Below are positions 53,371 through 61,368 of a stretch of DNA of 64,000 nucleotides, in pieces (positions within the stretch are counted from its first letter, which is position 1; each line of letters opens with the position of its first letter). The position numbers were made by a program, and so were the translations under genes. This DNA comes from Candidatus Sulfotelmatobacter sp. (lineage in GTDB: Bacteria; Acidobacteriota; Terriglobia; Terriglobales; Acidobacteriaceae). Location: NCBI GenBank assembly GCA_030038255.1, contig JASHPH010000323.1, positions 1 through 64,000 of the forward strand, read 5' to 3'. The notes below the pieces were generated by a model that ran no database searches, was not told where the DNA came from, and was given only the letters and a program-made list of their open reading frames with translations.

Positions 53371-53862
53371 ATGAGCTCCGGCAGATTTCTCCTTAAATTG
53401 CTTGGCGGGACCGACACGACGCATTTGCGCCGCTGGGTGAACCTCTGGCCGCCTTTTCTCGGCGCGGGCATTCGGGTGACGCACATCGCGTCCGACATGA
53501 AATCCATCGACGTCGAGATGAAGCTGCGCTGGTGGAATGCAAACTATGTGGGCACGCACTTCGGCGGATCGCTCTTTGCCATGGCCGACCCCTTCTATAT
53601 GCTGATGCTGATGGCGAATCTGGGCCGCGAATACATTGTGTGGGACAAGGCGGCGACCATCCGCTACCGAAAACCGGGGCGCGGGAAGGTGCGCGCAGAG
53701 TTCCGCCTTAGCGACGGGCAGATCGACGATATTCGGGAGAAGCTGAAGATGCTGCCCAAGTACGAGCCCGTGTTCACGGTGGAAGTGAAAGATGAGGAAG
53801 GAACAGTGATTGCGGAAGTAGAGAAATTGCTGCATATACGCAGAAAAGACGTGAAGCTATAA
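53371..53862 (+). CDS. DUF4442 hotdog-fold protein inside the haem operon
   Basis: 163 residues of the DUF4442 family (acyl-CoA thioesterase-like hotdog): LWPPFLGAGIRVTHIASDMK, VGTHFGGSLFAMADPFYML and AEFRLSDGQIDDI. The HFGGS segment is the family's active-site-like loop. The function in haem synthesis is unclear; it may just be carried in the operon. The ATG at 53371 is preferred to earlier in-frame codons inside hemC. Confidence 0.8.
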   Translation: MSSGRFLLKLLGGTDTTHLRRWVNLWPPFLGAGIRVTHIASDMKSIDVEMKLRWWNANYVGTHFGGSLFAMADPFYMLMLMANLGREYIVWDKAATIRYRKPGRGKVRAEFRLSDGQIDDIREKLKMLPKYEPVFTVEVKDEEGTVIAEVEKLLHIRRKDVKL

Positions 53863-53962
53863 CCAGAGAGGGCACAGAGGAATGCAGAGGCCCTCTGTGA
53901 AACTCCGTGTCCCCTGTGGTCCAACGCATTCAACGCTGCCTCAGAGAGAGGCCGAGGAAAGC

Positions 53963-54610
53963 TTGTACATTCCTGAACATTTCCGGGTTCGTGAGTATGC
54001 TACGGCGATCGCGTTCATGGGCGCGAATCCGTTCGCGATTCTTGTGTCATCCACTATGGATGGGCCTTTCGCGACGCATCTGCCGCTGGTCGTCCGTGAG
54101 GTTGACGACAAGCTGATTCTGCGTGGGCACGTGGCGAGGGCTAATCCGCACTGGCGCCATCTCGAGCAGCAGCCGGAGTGCCTGGTGATCTTTCATGGCC
54201 CGCATGCCTACATCTCTCCAACGAATTACGCGACGCGGGAGAATGTGCCTACGTGGAATTACGGCGCTGTCCACGCCTATGGTACGGCGCGTGTGTTTTC
54301 GGCGCCCGAGGAACTGCTCGGCATTCTGAATGAACTGGTTCCTTTGTTCGAGCCGGCATACGCCGAGCAATGGGCCAGCCTGAGCCAGGCGTACCGCGAG
54401 CGCATGCTGGGCCACATTGTCGGCTTCGAAATTGCCGTTACGAAGATCGAGGGCAAGTTCAAGCTCAGCCAGAATCGCACGAGAGAAGAGCAGGAGAATG
54501 TAATCGAATCTCTCATCGGCGCTGCGGATACCGCGGTGTCCGGTACGGCGCGGCTGATGCAGTCGCAGGGGCTGGGTACGAAAGCGGGACGAGAGAAGGG
54601 AAAAGCATGA
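53963..54610 (+). CDS. PaiB-like FMN-binding protein
   Basis: 215 residues of the FMN_bind_2/PaiB family: LYIPEHFRVREYATAIAFMG at the N-terminus, THLPLVV, RGHVARANPHWRHLE and HAYISPTNYA...VPTWNY in the flavin-binding barrel. PaiB in Bacillus is linked to repression of degradative enzymes; an FMN/haem-oxygenase-like role is possible. The start is a TTG at 53963 with GAGGAAAG upstream; the frame is open earlier but without homology. It overlaps hemD by four bases. Confidence 0.83.
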   Translation: MYIPEHFRVREYATAIAFMGANPFAILVSSTMDGPFATHLPLVVREVDDKLILRGHVARANPHWRHLEQQPECLVIFHGPHAYISPTNYATRENVPTWNYGAVHAYGTARVFSAPEELLGILNELVPLFEPAYAEQWASLSQAYRERMLGHIVGFEIAVTKIEGKFKLSQNRTREEQENVIESLIGAADTAVSGTARLMQSQGLGTKAGREKGKA

Positions 54611-55422
54611 CGGAACGATCGAAAGCGCGGAATCAGAAGGGCGCGTTAGCCGGCGTGCGTGTGCTGGTGGGCCGGCCGCGCCATCAGGCGGGCGCGCTTT
54701 CGGCCGAGTTGCGCGAGTTGGGCGCAAGCGTGATCGAAATTCCGTTCATCGAAATTCGCAAGCCACGGTCGTTTCGCGCGCTCGATTCGGCTTTGAAAAG
54801 TCTCGCGAGCTACCACTGGCTGATTCTGACCAGCGTAAACGGCGTCGAGGCCATGTGGGAGAGGATGTCGAAGCTGCGGATCGCACAAGGATCGCTCGAT
54901 CATCTGCGCATTGCGGCGATTGGCCCGGCGACGAAGAAGGCAATCGAGCAGCGCGGCGCGAAAGTGGACGTGGTTCCGAAAGAATATGTCGCCGAGTCGG
55001 TGGTTCGCAGCTTGAGGAAGAAGGTGAAAGGGAAGCGCGTGCTGTTGGTGCGCGCGAAGGTCGCGCGCGACGTGATTCCGCGCGAACTGCGCAAGGCCGG
55101 AGCAGACGTCGAGGTGGTGGAGGCTTACGAAACAGTGGTTCCGCAAAGTTCGCGCACCCGGCTGCGGGCGGCGCTTAAGAATTCCAGGCGGCGACCGCAC
55201 GTTGTAACGTTCACCAGTTCTTCGACGGTGAAGAACTTCGTGGAATTGCTCGGGCGAACATCGCGCCGGCAACTTCACCGGATCCGCGCGGCTTCCATTG
55301 GGCCGGTCACCTCTGCGACCTTGCGCGAACTCGGCCTGAAGGTCGACATCGCAGCCAAGGAGTTCACCATTCCGGGGCTGGTTGCGGCGATTGCGAAGTC
55401 GTTCGCAGCTGGCGCACAGTAA
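54607..55422 (+). CDS. hemD: Uroporphyrinogen-III synthase
   Basis: 271 residues with the two-domain HemD pattern: GVRVLVGRPRHQAGALSAEL, LTSVNGVEAMWERM, IAAIGPATKKAIEQRG in the first half and TFTSSSTVKNFVELL with ASIGPVTSATLRELG in the second. It closes hydroxymethylbilane into uroporphyrinogen III. The ATG overlaps the upstream stop (ATGA). It ends the operon and converges on the S9 peptidase gene with four bases between stops. Confidence 0.93.
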   Translation: MTERSKARNQKGALAGVRVLVGRPRHQAGALSAELRELGASVIEIPFIEIRKPRSFRALDSALKSLASYHWLILTSVNGVEAMWERMSKLRIAQGSLDHLRIAAIGPATKKAIEQRGAKVDVVPKEYVAESVVRSLRKKVKGKRVLLVRAKVARDVIPRELRKAGADVEVVEAYETVVPQSSRTRLRAALKNSRRRPHVVTFTSSSTVKNFVELLGRTSRRQLHRIRAASIGPVTSATLRELGLKVDIAAKEFTIPGLVAAIAKSFAAGAQ

Positions 55423-55426
55423 TCGC

Positions 55427-57412
55427 CTACTCCGTCACCGAGCAACTGCAATCGGCGGGCACGACGTGGGCCAGCAGAAAATCTGCGACCCGCTTGTAAG
55501 CGTCAATCTGATTTTCCACGCGAGCGAAGCCGTGGCCTTCGTTCTCGTAAATCTTGTAATCGACCTTTCCGCCGCGCTTTTTGATGGCATCGACCACCTG
55601 CTGCGTTTCTGATTTGGGGCAGCGAGGGTCGTGTCCTCCGGCGAGCAGGATCAGCGGCGCCTTGATCTGATCGATGAAGTTGATCGGCGAGCGGTCCTCG
55701 TAGAGCGCCTTGTTCTTCACCGGATCGCCCATGGTGGCGAGATCGGACTGCCGCAGGACGGGATCTTCGTTTTCAATTTCTGTAAACCAGTTCACGAAAG
55801 GAACGATGGGCACGCCCGCAGCCCAGACGTCGGGCGCCTTGGTCACGGCCATCATGCTGAGATAGCCGCCGTAGCTTCCGCCCATCACGGCGATTTTTTT
55901 CGGATCGAGATGACCGGTCTGCTTGATGAAGTCGACGCCGGCGAGGACATCCTGCAAATCGCCACCGCCCATGTCGAACAGATTGGCCTGCTGAAATTCT
56001 TTGCCGTAGCCGGTTGAGCCGCGATAGTTGGGTGCGAGCACCATGTATCCCTGGTTGGCAGCGTACTGGATGAAGCGGTTGAAAGAATTCATGGTCTGCG
56101 AAGTGGGGCCGCCGTGTATGTACATGATGGCCGCGTTCTGTCCGTTGCGGGCCATGTTGTAAGGAACGTACAGAAACGCCGAGATCGTCCATTTGCCGTC
56201 GCGGCTGGGATAATGCACCACGTAAGGCTCGACCATGTCCTCAGAGCGCAGGCCGGCAACGAGAGAATGCGTGATCTGCTGCGACTTGCCGGTGGCGAGG
56301 TTGTAGACCCACAGATCGCCCGGAGCAGTCGGGCCGTTGTGGTTGTACAGCAGGCGCTGGCCATCGGGACTAAAGGCGGAAGGCCCGCCCGCAGGCTCGT
56401 TTACGCCCTTAGGGATGGCGAGCGCGGTAGATTTTCCGGTCGCGATTTCGTGCAGACAAATTTCTACGTTGCCGTCGACGTTGGCGGTGAAGGTGATGGA
56501 TTTGCCGTCGGGCGAGAACTCGCTGCCGTGAATTTCCCATTTGTCTTTGGTGAGCCAGGTGATTTTCTTGGTCGCGACCTCGAGCAGGCCGATGTTCTGA
56601 TAGCCGTTAGCGGCATTCGAGGTGATGAGTACGCGCTTGGCGTCGGGCGAAAGATCGTTGGCAGTGAAGCGCTGCTCGCCTTCGTGGGGCGTGAGCAGCG
56701 TGCTTTGGCCAGTGGTGACGTCGGCGATGAAAATGTTGGAGTCCGTGCCCTTCGCCTGTGTCTGGGTGTAGACGATGAACTTGCCATCCTTCGACCAGAT
56801 GGTGCCGTAGTTTCCCTTATCCTGCGGCGTCCCCGTCGTGATGTGCTTCACCTCGCGCATGATCATGTCGTATACGTCAATCTCATACGACGCAGACGTT
56901 TTCGGCTTTACTTCATACGCGAGATAGCGACTGTCTGGAGACCATGTCGGATTTACTTCCGCAATCTCCCGCGTCTGCGTGACATTCACCACGCGCCCCG
57001 TCTTCGGTGACACCAAAAAAATGTCCCACTGCTCGTCGCCGTCGTAGTCGGACTGATAGGCGATCCATTTGCCGTCGGGCGACCACGCGGGGGCGGTCTG
57101 CCGCTGGTCGCTGACGGTGAGTTGCTCGGGCCAGCCGCCATCGGAGGGAACAAGCCACAGATTGTTGCGACCGCTCATGTTGGAGACGAAGGCGATCATC
57201 TTGCCGTCGGGCGACCACGTGGGTCGGCCGACCTGGCGCGTCATGTAGAGCTTTTCGATAGTCATGTCGCGCGGCTCGACCTGCGCGTTGGGCTTGGAAG
57301 AGATCTTCGTGGGATCGGTGACGGCCTGGGGCGGAGTCAGAGTCTGGGCGTAAGCTTCAGAAACAAGAGTGTTCATCAGCGTGACCATAGCAAACAGGAC
57401 GAAAGTGCGCAT
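55427..57412 (-). CDS. Secreted S9 (prolyl oligopeptidase/DPP-IV-like) peptidase
   Basis: 661 residues: signal peptide (MRTFVLFAMVTLMNTLVSEAYAQ), an N-terminal beta-propeller of WD/TolB-like blades (GRPTWSPDGKMIAFVSNMSG, TAPAWSPDGKWIAYQS) and a C-terminal alpha/beta-hydrolase with the nucleophile in MGGSYGGYLSMM, Asp in LLAGGHDPRCPKSE and His in YENEGHGFARVEN. It should cleave peptides outside the cytoplasm. The start at ATG 57412 begins the signal peptide; the longer frame runs through the inverted-repeat region and is not coding. Confidence 0.92.
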   Translation of the reverse strand: MRTFVLFAMVTLMNTLVSEAYAQTLTPPQAVTDPTKISSKPNAQVEPRDMTIEKLYMTRQVGRPTWSPDGKMIAFVSNMSGRNNLWLVPSDGGWPEQLTVSDQRQTAPAWSPDGKWIAYQSDYDGDEQWDIFLVSPKTGRVVNVTQTREIAEVNPTWSPDSRYLAYEVKPKTSASYEIDVYDMIMREVKHITTGTPQDKGNYGTIWSKDGKFIVYTQTQAKGTDSNIFIADVTTGQSTLLTPHEGEQRFTANDLSPDAKRVLITSNAANGYQNIGLLEVATKKITWLTKDKWEIHGSEFSPDGKSITFTANVDGNVEICLHEIATGKSTALAIPKGVNEPAGGPSAFSPDGQRLLYNHNGPTAPGDLWVYNLATGKSQQITHSLVAGLRSEDMVEPYVVHYPSRDGKWTISAFLYVPYNMARNGQNAAIMYIHGGPTSQTMNSFNRFIQYAANQGYMVLAPNYRGSTGYGKEFQQANLFDMGGGDLQDVLAGVDFIKQTGHLDPKKIAVMGGSYGGYLSMMAVTKAPDVWAAGVPIVPFVNWFTEIENEDPVLRQSDLATMGDPVKNKALYEDRSPINFIDQIKAPLILLAGGHDPRCPKSETQQVVDAIKKRGGKVDYKIYENEGHGFARVENQIDAYKRVADFLLAHVVPADCSCSVTE

Positions 57413-57539
57413 GGTTCCAGAAAACCTCGCGAGAGATTGAAGAAAAAGTCTAGCAAAGAATCCATCTTCCAAAAGGAAGCGAGCCGGACACGCGGTTGGT
57501 TGCGGCGCAAAGAATGCGCCGCATCGCGCGGCTCGCCCA

Positions 57540-57577
57540 GATCCTTCGCTGCGCAAAAGAGGCTCGCTCAGGATGAC
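57540..57577. repeat. Short inverted repeat (GGATGAC-ended family), copy B
   Basis: GATCCTTCGCTGCGC and CGCTCAGGATGAC mark the ends of a 38-base element with complementary ATCCT/AGGAT arms, between the S9 peptidase and endonuclease III genes. The end CGCTCAGGATGACAA is identical to copy C. Confidence 0.6.
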
Positions 57578-57594
57578 AAGCAAACTGCACCGGT

Positions 57595-58482
57595 CTACGC
57601 TTTGGCGCCCTTGTGCGTGTCGACCGTGCTCCACGTTTTATCGGCGGCGTGGCAGAGGTTTTCGAGTGCGCACTCGGCGCAGCGCGGCTTGCGGGCGTAA
57701 CACAGCTTTCGCCCGTGCCAGATGACCTGGTGAGAGAAGAGGATCCACTTGTCGCGCGGAACGATTTTCATCAGATCCTGTTCGATTTTCTGGGGATCGT
57801 TCTGCGTGGTTAGCTCGAGGCGGCGTGAAATGCGGTGCACGTGCGTGTCGACGACGACGCCTTCGGCCTTTTTGAACCACGTGCCCAGCACGACGTTGGC
57901 GGTCTTGCGGGCCACGCCGGGGATGGTGAGGAGCTTGTCCATTTCATCGGGCACCTGGCCGCCGAAGTCGCTGACGATTTTCTTCGCTGCGCCGACAACC
58001 GATTTCGACTTGTTGCGGAAAAATCCCGTGGAGCGTATGTCGGGTTCGAGTTCCTCCGGCGTGAGCGCGGCAAAGGCTTCGACCGTGGGATACTTGCGAA
58101 ACAGCTCCGGCGTGACGCGGTTCACATTCACGTCGGTCGATTGCGCGGAAAGAATCGTTGCCACCAGCAACTCCCACGCGCTCGAATGGGTTAGAGCGCA
58201 GGTCACGTCGGGATAGAGCTGGTCGAGCCGCTTCAGAATCTCTGCCACGCGTTCGGGAGCGATGGGATTGTAGCTGCTCGGCTTCCCCGCAGTCTGGCCC
58301 GCAACCTTGCCGGCGCGAGCTGGCACCGGCTTCGTGCTGGCCTTCTGCCGCTGTTGCGGGGCAGCTTTGCTGCGTTGCTGGGCCGGCCTGCCTGGAGTGA
58401 CGCTTGCACGTACTCGCGTCGTGCGGACTTTGTCCTGGCGGCCGGTGCGGGCGGGCTGGCGGGGCACGACTCCTCGGGGCAT
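57595..58482 (-). CDS. nth: Endonuclease III with a basic N-terminal extension
   Basis: 295 residues. The last 215 form endonuclease III: helix-hairpin-helix LLTIPGVARKTANVVL with catalytic Lys193, catalytic Asp212 in VVVDTHVHRIS and the iron-sulfur cysteines with C-x6-C-x2-C-x5-C spacing (Cys261, 268, 271, 277). The first 75 residues are basic and proline/alanine-rich, a disordered tail absent from the compact enteric enzyme. It removes oxidised pyrimidines and nicks abasic sites. The ATG at 58482 has AAAGGA about nine bases upstream. Confidence 0.94.
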   Translation of the reverse strand: MPRGVVPRQPARTGRQDKVRTTRVRASVTPGRPAQQRSKAAPQQRQKASTKPVPARAGKVAGQTAGKPSSYNPIAPERVAEILKRLDQLYPDVTCALTHSSAWELLVATILSAQSTDVNVNRVTPELFRKYPTVEAFAALTPEELEPDIRSTGFFRNKSKSVVGAAKKIVSDFGGQVPDEMDKLLTIPGVARKTANVVLGTWFKKAEGVVVDTHVHRISRRLELTTQNDPQKIEQDLMKIVPRDKWILFSHQVIWHGRKLCYARKPRCAECALENLCHAADKTWSTVDTHKGAKA

Positions 58483-58715
58483 AGCAATCCTTTCTTTTCC
58501 GTCAGTCCTGGCGATCAGTCCTTGCGGGCAGTGCCAGCCATCATAGCAACTGGCAATTGCGGATTGCCAATGGCTGATTGCTCTGCCGGGGCACGCGGAT
58601 CGCAGCCGCAACGCAACCTTAGCTGCGAAAATGACGACTCGAGATCGCGAATCGAGGGCCGTTCAACTCAGGAATTGGCAAGCCGTACGCTGTCCCTAAG
58701 TAACCTCCCTGGCAA

Positions 58716-58744
58716 TTGACGCGTGCGGTGGGCCTCGGTACTCT
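58716..58744 (+). promoter_or_regulatory. Candidate sigma-70 promoter for the small gene at 58773
   Basis: TTGACG (58716-58721) and TACTCT (58739-58744) are separated by exactly 17 bases. The start codon lies 28 bases after the -10. This is the only feature seen in the 290-base gap 58483-58772, apart from short copies of CTGGCAATTG at two places. Confidence 0.4.
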
Positions 58745-58772
58745 GGAGGCAGACTCGACTTAGGAAAATACA

Positions 58773-58997
58773 GTGGCCGTGAATTTGATTCAGCTCGGGC
58801 AGGTCTGGCGCAGCGACGCCGACGGCCAGGACTACCTGGTCACCAAGGTTTACAACGAAGTCTTCACGCAATACGCCATGCTGCGTCCGGCGGGAATCAC
58901 GGCGCCCAATGCTCCTACGGTACGCGTGAAAGTTTCGAAGACTCCGCAGGGCGCAACTCTACCCGGCTACGCCTTTACCCAGGACGGATCGTTCTAG
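58773..58997 (+). CDS. Small protein of unknown function (74 aa)
   Basis: 74 residues, GTG start with AGGAAAA upstream: MAVNLIQLGQVWRSDADGQD then YLVTKVYNEVFTQYAMLRPA and RVKVSKTPQGATLPGYAF. It looks like a single small beta barrel. Single-copy, well-formed codon use and its own promoter candidate suggest it is expressed. No family recognised. Confidence 0.6.
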   Translation: MAVNLIQLGQVWRSDADGQDYLVTKVYNEVFTQYAMLRPAGITAPNAPTVRVKVSKTPQGATLPGYAFTQDGSF

Positions 58998-59129
58998 AAG
59001 CAGTTATCAGCACCGTGTACCGCGTTTGCGGGGTTCCCTCAAATTCTCCTGCTTCCGATACACTAAGAACGCAGCCTGCAGGCTATCCACGCTTTTCACT
59101 GAGAACTGGGTACTGACAACTGCTTTTCC

Positions 59130-59774
59130 ATGACTGAGAAAATCCTGGCAATCATTTTTGTGTTCGTAAAGTCGGTCGTTGCCGTGACGGGGTATGGCGG
59201 CATCGCCATTCTGATGGCGATCGAGTCGGCGTGCATTCCGCTGCCTTCGGAACTGATCATGCCGTTCGGCGGATATCTCGTGTTCGAAGGTACATTCAAG
59301 CTGCTGTGGGTAGCGACGGCGGGGGCGATCGGGTGCAACCTGGGATCGCTGGTGGCCTATGAGATCGGATTCTACGGGGGGCGCCCGCTGGTGCAGCGTT
59401 TCGGCCACTGGATTCTGATGACCCGACGCGAACTGGACTTTGCCGACCGCTTCTTTGCGCGCTGGGGATACTTGGCCGTTTTCATCGCCCGGCTGTTGCC
59501 CGTGATTCGAACATTCATTGCCCTGCCGGCAGGCGTGGCGCGTATGCCGCGTGGCCGCTTCCACATCTACACGTTCCTGGGATCGTGGCCGTGGTGCTTC
59601 GGCTTGGCTTGGCTCGGGATGAAGCTGGGCGAGAACTGGCGCGAGCTGGGCAAGTACTTCCACAAGTTCGACGCGGTGATCGGAGTGGCGCTGGTGGTTG
59701 GATTCGTGTGGTTCGTGTGGAATCACTGGCAAAATCGGATCAGGCAAGAGGGCGCAGAGGTCAGTGGTCAGTAG
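59130..59774 (+). CDS. DedA family membrane protein
   Basis: 214 residues with the DedA/SNARE-associated fold: ESACIPLPSELIMPFGGYLV (the conserved glutamate and proline reentrant region) and RLLPVIRTFIALPAGVARMP (conserved arginine). DedA proteins are proton-linked lipid (undecaprenyl phosphate or phospholipid) flippases or transporters that support envelope integrity. Starts at ATG 59130; the end is a charged cytoplasmic tail. Confidence 0.9.
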   Translation: MTEKILAIIFVFVKSVVAVTGYGGIAILMAIESACIPLPSELIMPFGGYLVFEGTFKLLWVATAGAIGCNLGSLVAYEIGFYGGRPLVQRFGHWILMTRRELDFADRFFARWGYLAVFIARLLPVIRTFIALPAGVARMPRGRFHIYTFLGSWPWCFGLAWLGMKLGENWRELGKYFHKFDAVIGVALVVGFVWFVWNHWQNRIRQEGAEVSGQ

Positions 59775-59792
59775 CGTCGGGGTCGGTATGCT

Positions 59793-60233
59793 GTGAGCTG
59801 GATCAAACGAAGCCCGTTTCGAAGCCCGGCGGAGGCCACCGGGCGCATGATCGAAATCCTTGCGCTCGAAGGTCAGCGTGTTGGCGAGCCACTGACCTCG
59901 GCGGAATGCGAGATCTTGGCCGGCACGGGCGTAATGTCTGAAGAGCTATGGACGAGAGCGCGGGGACTGATCGAGCGAGTTTTCGAGGCTGAGCGCGAAT
60001 CGGAATCGGACCCTCGCAATTTCTGCGGCTCTATGGAGTGGGCAAGCGATGCGGCCTGGTCGAACGTGGTGGAGCTCACGTACCAGGTTGTGGACGGGCT
60101 TAGGCCAATCCCGCGCCTGCCGGGCTGGGCCAGGGTAAAAGACAAGATTGCGTTGGTTGGATGCGGATTCCTCGTGGTGCTCTTGATGCTCGCCGGGGTG
60201 ATTGCGAGCGGCTTCATTTTTCACTGGAAATGA
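59793..60233 (+). CDS. Small protein with C-terminal membrane helix, unknown function
   Basis: 146 residues, GTG at 59793: a soluble helical N-terminal part (EILALEGQRVGEPLTSAECE, ARGLIERVFEAERESESD) and one C-terminal hydrophobic helix (VGCGFLVVLLMLAGVIASGF). It is a tail-anchored layout with no recognisable family. The start is uncertain; an ATG at 59848 is an alternative. It overlaps the convergent DUF4440-like gene by 20 bases at the 3' end. Confidence 0.55.
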   Translation: MSWIKRSPFRSPAEATGRMIEILALEGQRVGEPLTSAECEILAGTGVMSEELWTRARGLIERVFEAERESESDPRNFCGSMEWASDAAWSNVVELTYQVVDGLRPIPRLPGWARVKDKIALVGCGFLVVLLMLAGVIASGFIFHWK

Positions 60234-60603
60234 CCGGCTTAGCCAGCTGTGACGCGACAATCTGCCATTTTTCGCCGCGTTTCATCACCACATCCGAGTA
60301 GACATAGCGCACGATGGTGCGCTGGCCCTCCCGCTCGATTTCGTCGTTTTCCGAGCCGTGAACCATGGCCACATCGTCCCGCAGAAACCGCACCTGGCGG
60401 CCGGTTGAGGTCATGGAAAGGAATCGGATCGCGCTGGAGGTCAGGTGGCGAATCAGATCCTGCCGCGTCGAGGCATGTCCTGACTCGTCGTACTGAATGT
60501 AGTCTTCGGCGTAGATGCGCTCGAGTTCGGTGACATCGGCAGCTATTAAGGCGCGGTCGCCGTCGTCAAATAGCTTTAAGATTTGCTGTGCGTCTTCTTT
60601 CAT
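60214..60603 (-). CDS. SnoaL/DUF4440-like (NTF2 fold) protein
   Basis: 129 residues: LKLFDDGDRALIAADVTELE, RIYAEDYIQYDESGHASTRQ, RQVRFLRDDVAMVHGSEND and VVMKRGEKWQIVASQLAKPV, the usual pattern of DUF4440 NTF2-like proteins (small alpha-plus-beta barrel). Function is unknown; many act as dimerisation or small-molecule-binding modules. ATG at 60603. Confidence 0.78.
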   Translation of the reverse strand: MKEDAQQILKLFDDGDRALIAADVTELERIYAEDYIQYDESGHASTRQDLIRHLTSSAIRFLSMTSTGRQVRFLRDDVAMVHGSENDEIEREGQRTIVRYVYSDVVMKRGEKWQIVASQLAKPVISSEK

Positions 60604-60644
60604 CGTCGCTCGTCCCAGGTGACGCTTGCCACCTCATGCGGCTA

Positions 60645-60705
60645 GGGATCCTTCGACTGCGCGCGGGCGTCACGTTCGTGAAGCCCGCGCTCCGCTCAGG
60701 ATGAC
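60645..60705. repeat. Inverted repeat (GGATGAC-ended family), copy C
   Basis: GGGATCCTTCGACTGCGC at the left end and CGCTCAGGATGAC at the right. GCGCGGGC and GCCCGCGC form an 8-base-pair inner stem around a loop of about 14 bases. It lies in the divergent gap between the DUF4440-like gene and the gene at 60797. The outer sequence matches copy B, and copy A has the same GTCATCC ends. Confidence 0.7.
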
Positions 60706-60796
60706 AAATCGTCTTGTCTGATTTGTGTCGTCAACCATCTTGCCGCTGATCGCCGCTTAGTGTACAAGCAAAGGACTCACCGATCAGGAGGTCAGC

Positions 60797-61240
60797 ATGT
60801 ATCGCGCCTTTGCTGCACTGGTATTCATTGCCGTTTCTTTGCCAATTCTCGCCAGCGCTCAATCCCCAGCTACGACCGACCGGCCCTTTGTCGTCGAGTA
60901 TTACTACAAGACAAAATGGGGGCACGCCGATGAATTTCTGAAACTGTTCAAGAAAAATCATTATCCGCTACTGAAGAAGGAAGTGGAGATGGGCCGCATG
61001 GTCAAAGTCTGGATGGACCAGCCGCGCTATCACACGACCGAAGACGGCCGCTGGGATTTCCGCGTCACCATCGTGTTCAAGAATGCAACCGTGGCCAACG
61101 AGCCGTTCGACGAAGAAGCTCTGAAGAAGCAGTTGTGGCCCGATCAGGAGACCTACACGCGCGACGAGCAGCGGCGGTTCGAGATTCTCGACGCGCACTG
61201 GGACTTGCCGGTGCGGGGAGTGGACCTCGACGCAAAGTAG
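60797..61240 (+). CDS. Small secreted protein of unknown function
   Basis: 147 residues with a signal peptide (MYRAFAALVFIAVSLPILASAQ). The mature part is dominated by FVVEYYYKTKWGHADEFLKL and RVTIVFKNATVANEPFDEEA, a ferredoxin-like dimeric alpha/beta barrel pattern. The function is unknown. A GGAGG (AGGAGGTCAGC) precedes the ATG. Confidence 0.72.
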   Translation: MYRAFAALVFIAVSLPILASAQSPATTDRPFVVEYYYKTKWGHADEFLKLFKKNHYPLLKKEVEMGRMVKVWMDQPRYHTTEDGRWDFRVTIVFKNATVANEPFDEEALKKQLWPDQETYTRDEQRRFEILDAHWDLPVRGVDLDAK

Positions 61241-61368
61241 GATTCACCGCCGAGGGCGCAAAGAGCGCTGAGGGGAAAACAAGCCTAGGTCGAAAAGGTG
61301 AGTGGTTAGGAGCGGCTGGTTTCTCGGGGAAAGTCCCACAACTTCTCGGCGTCTTCGGCGGTAACAGT

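Noticed and set aside
57413..57634. Extended N-terminus of the S9 peptidase over the GGATGAC repeat
   Set aside because: The extra residues come from the repeat region and the signal peptide starts at ATG 57412.
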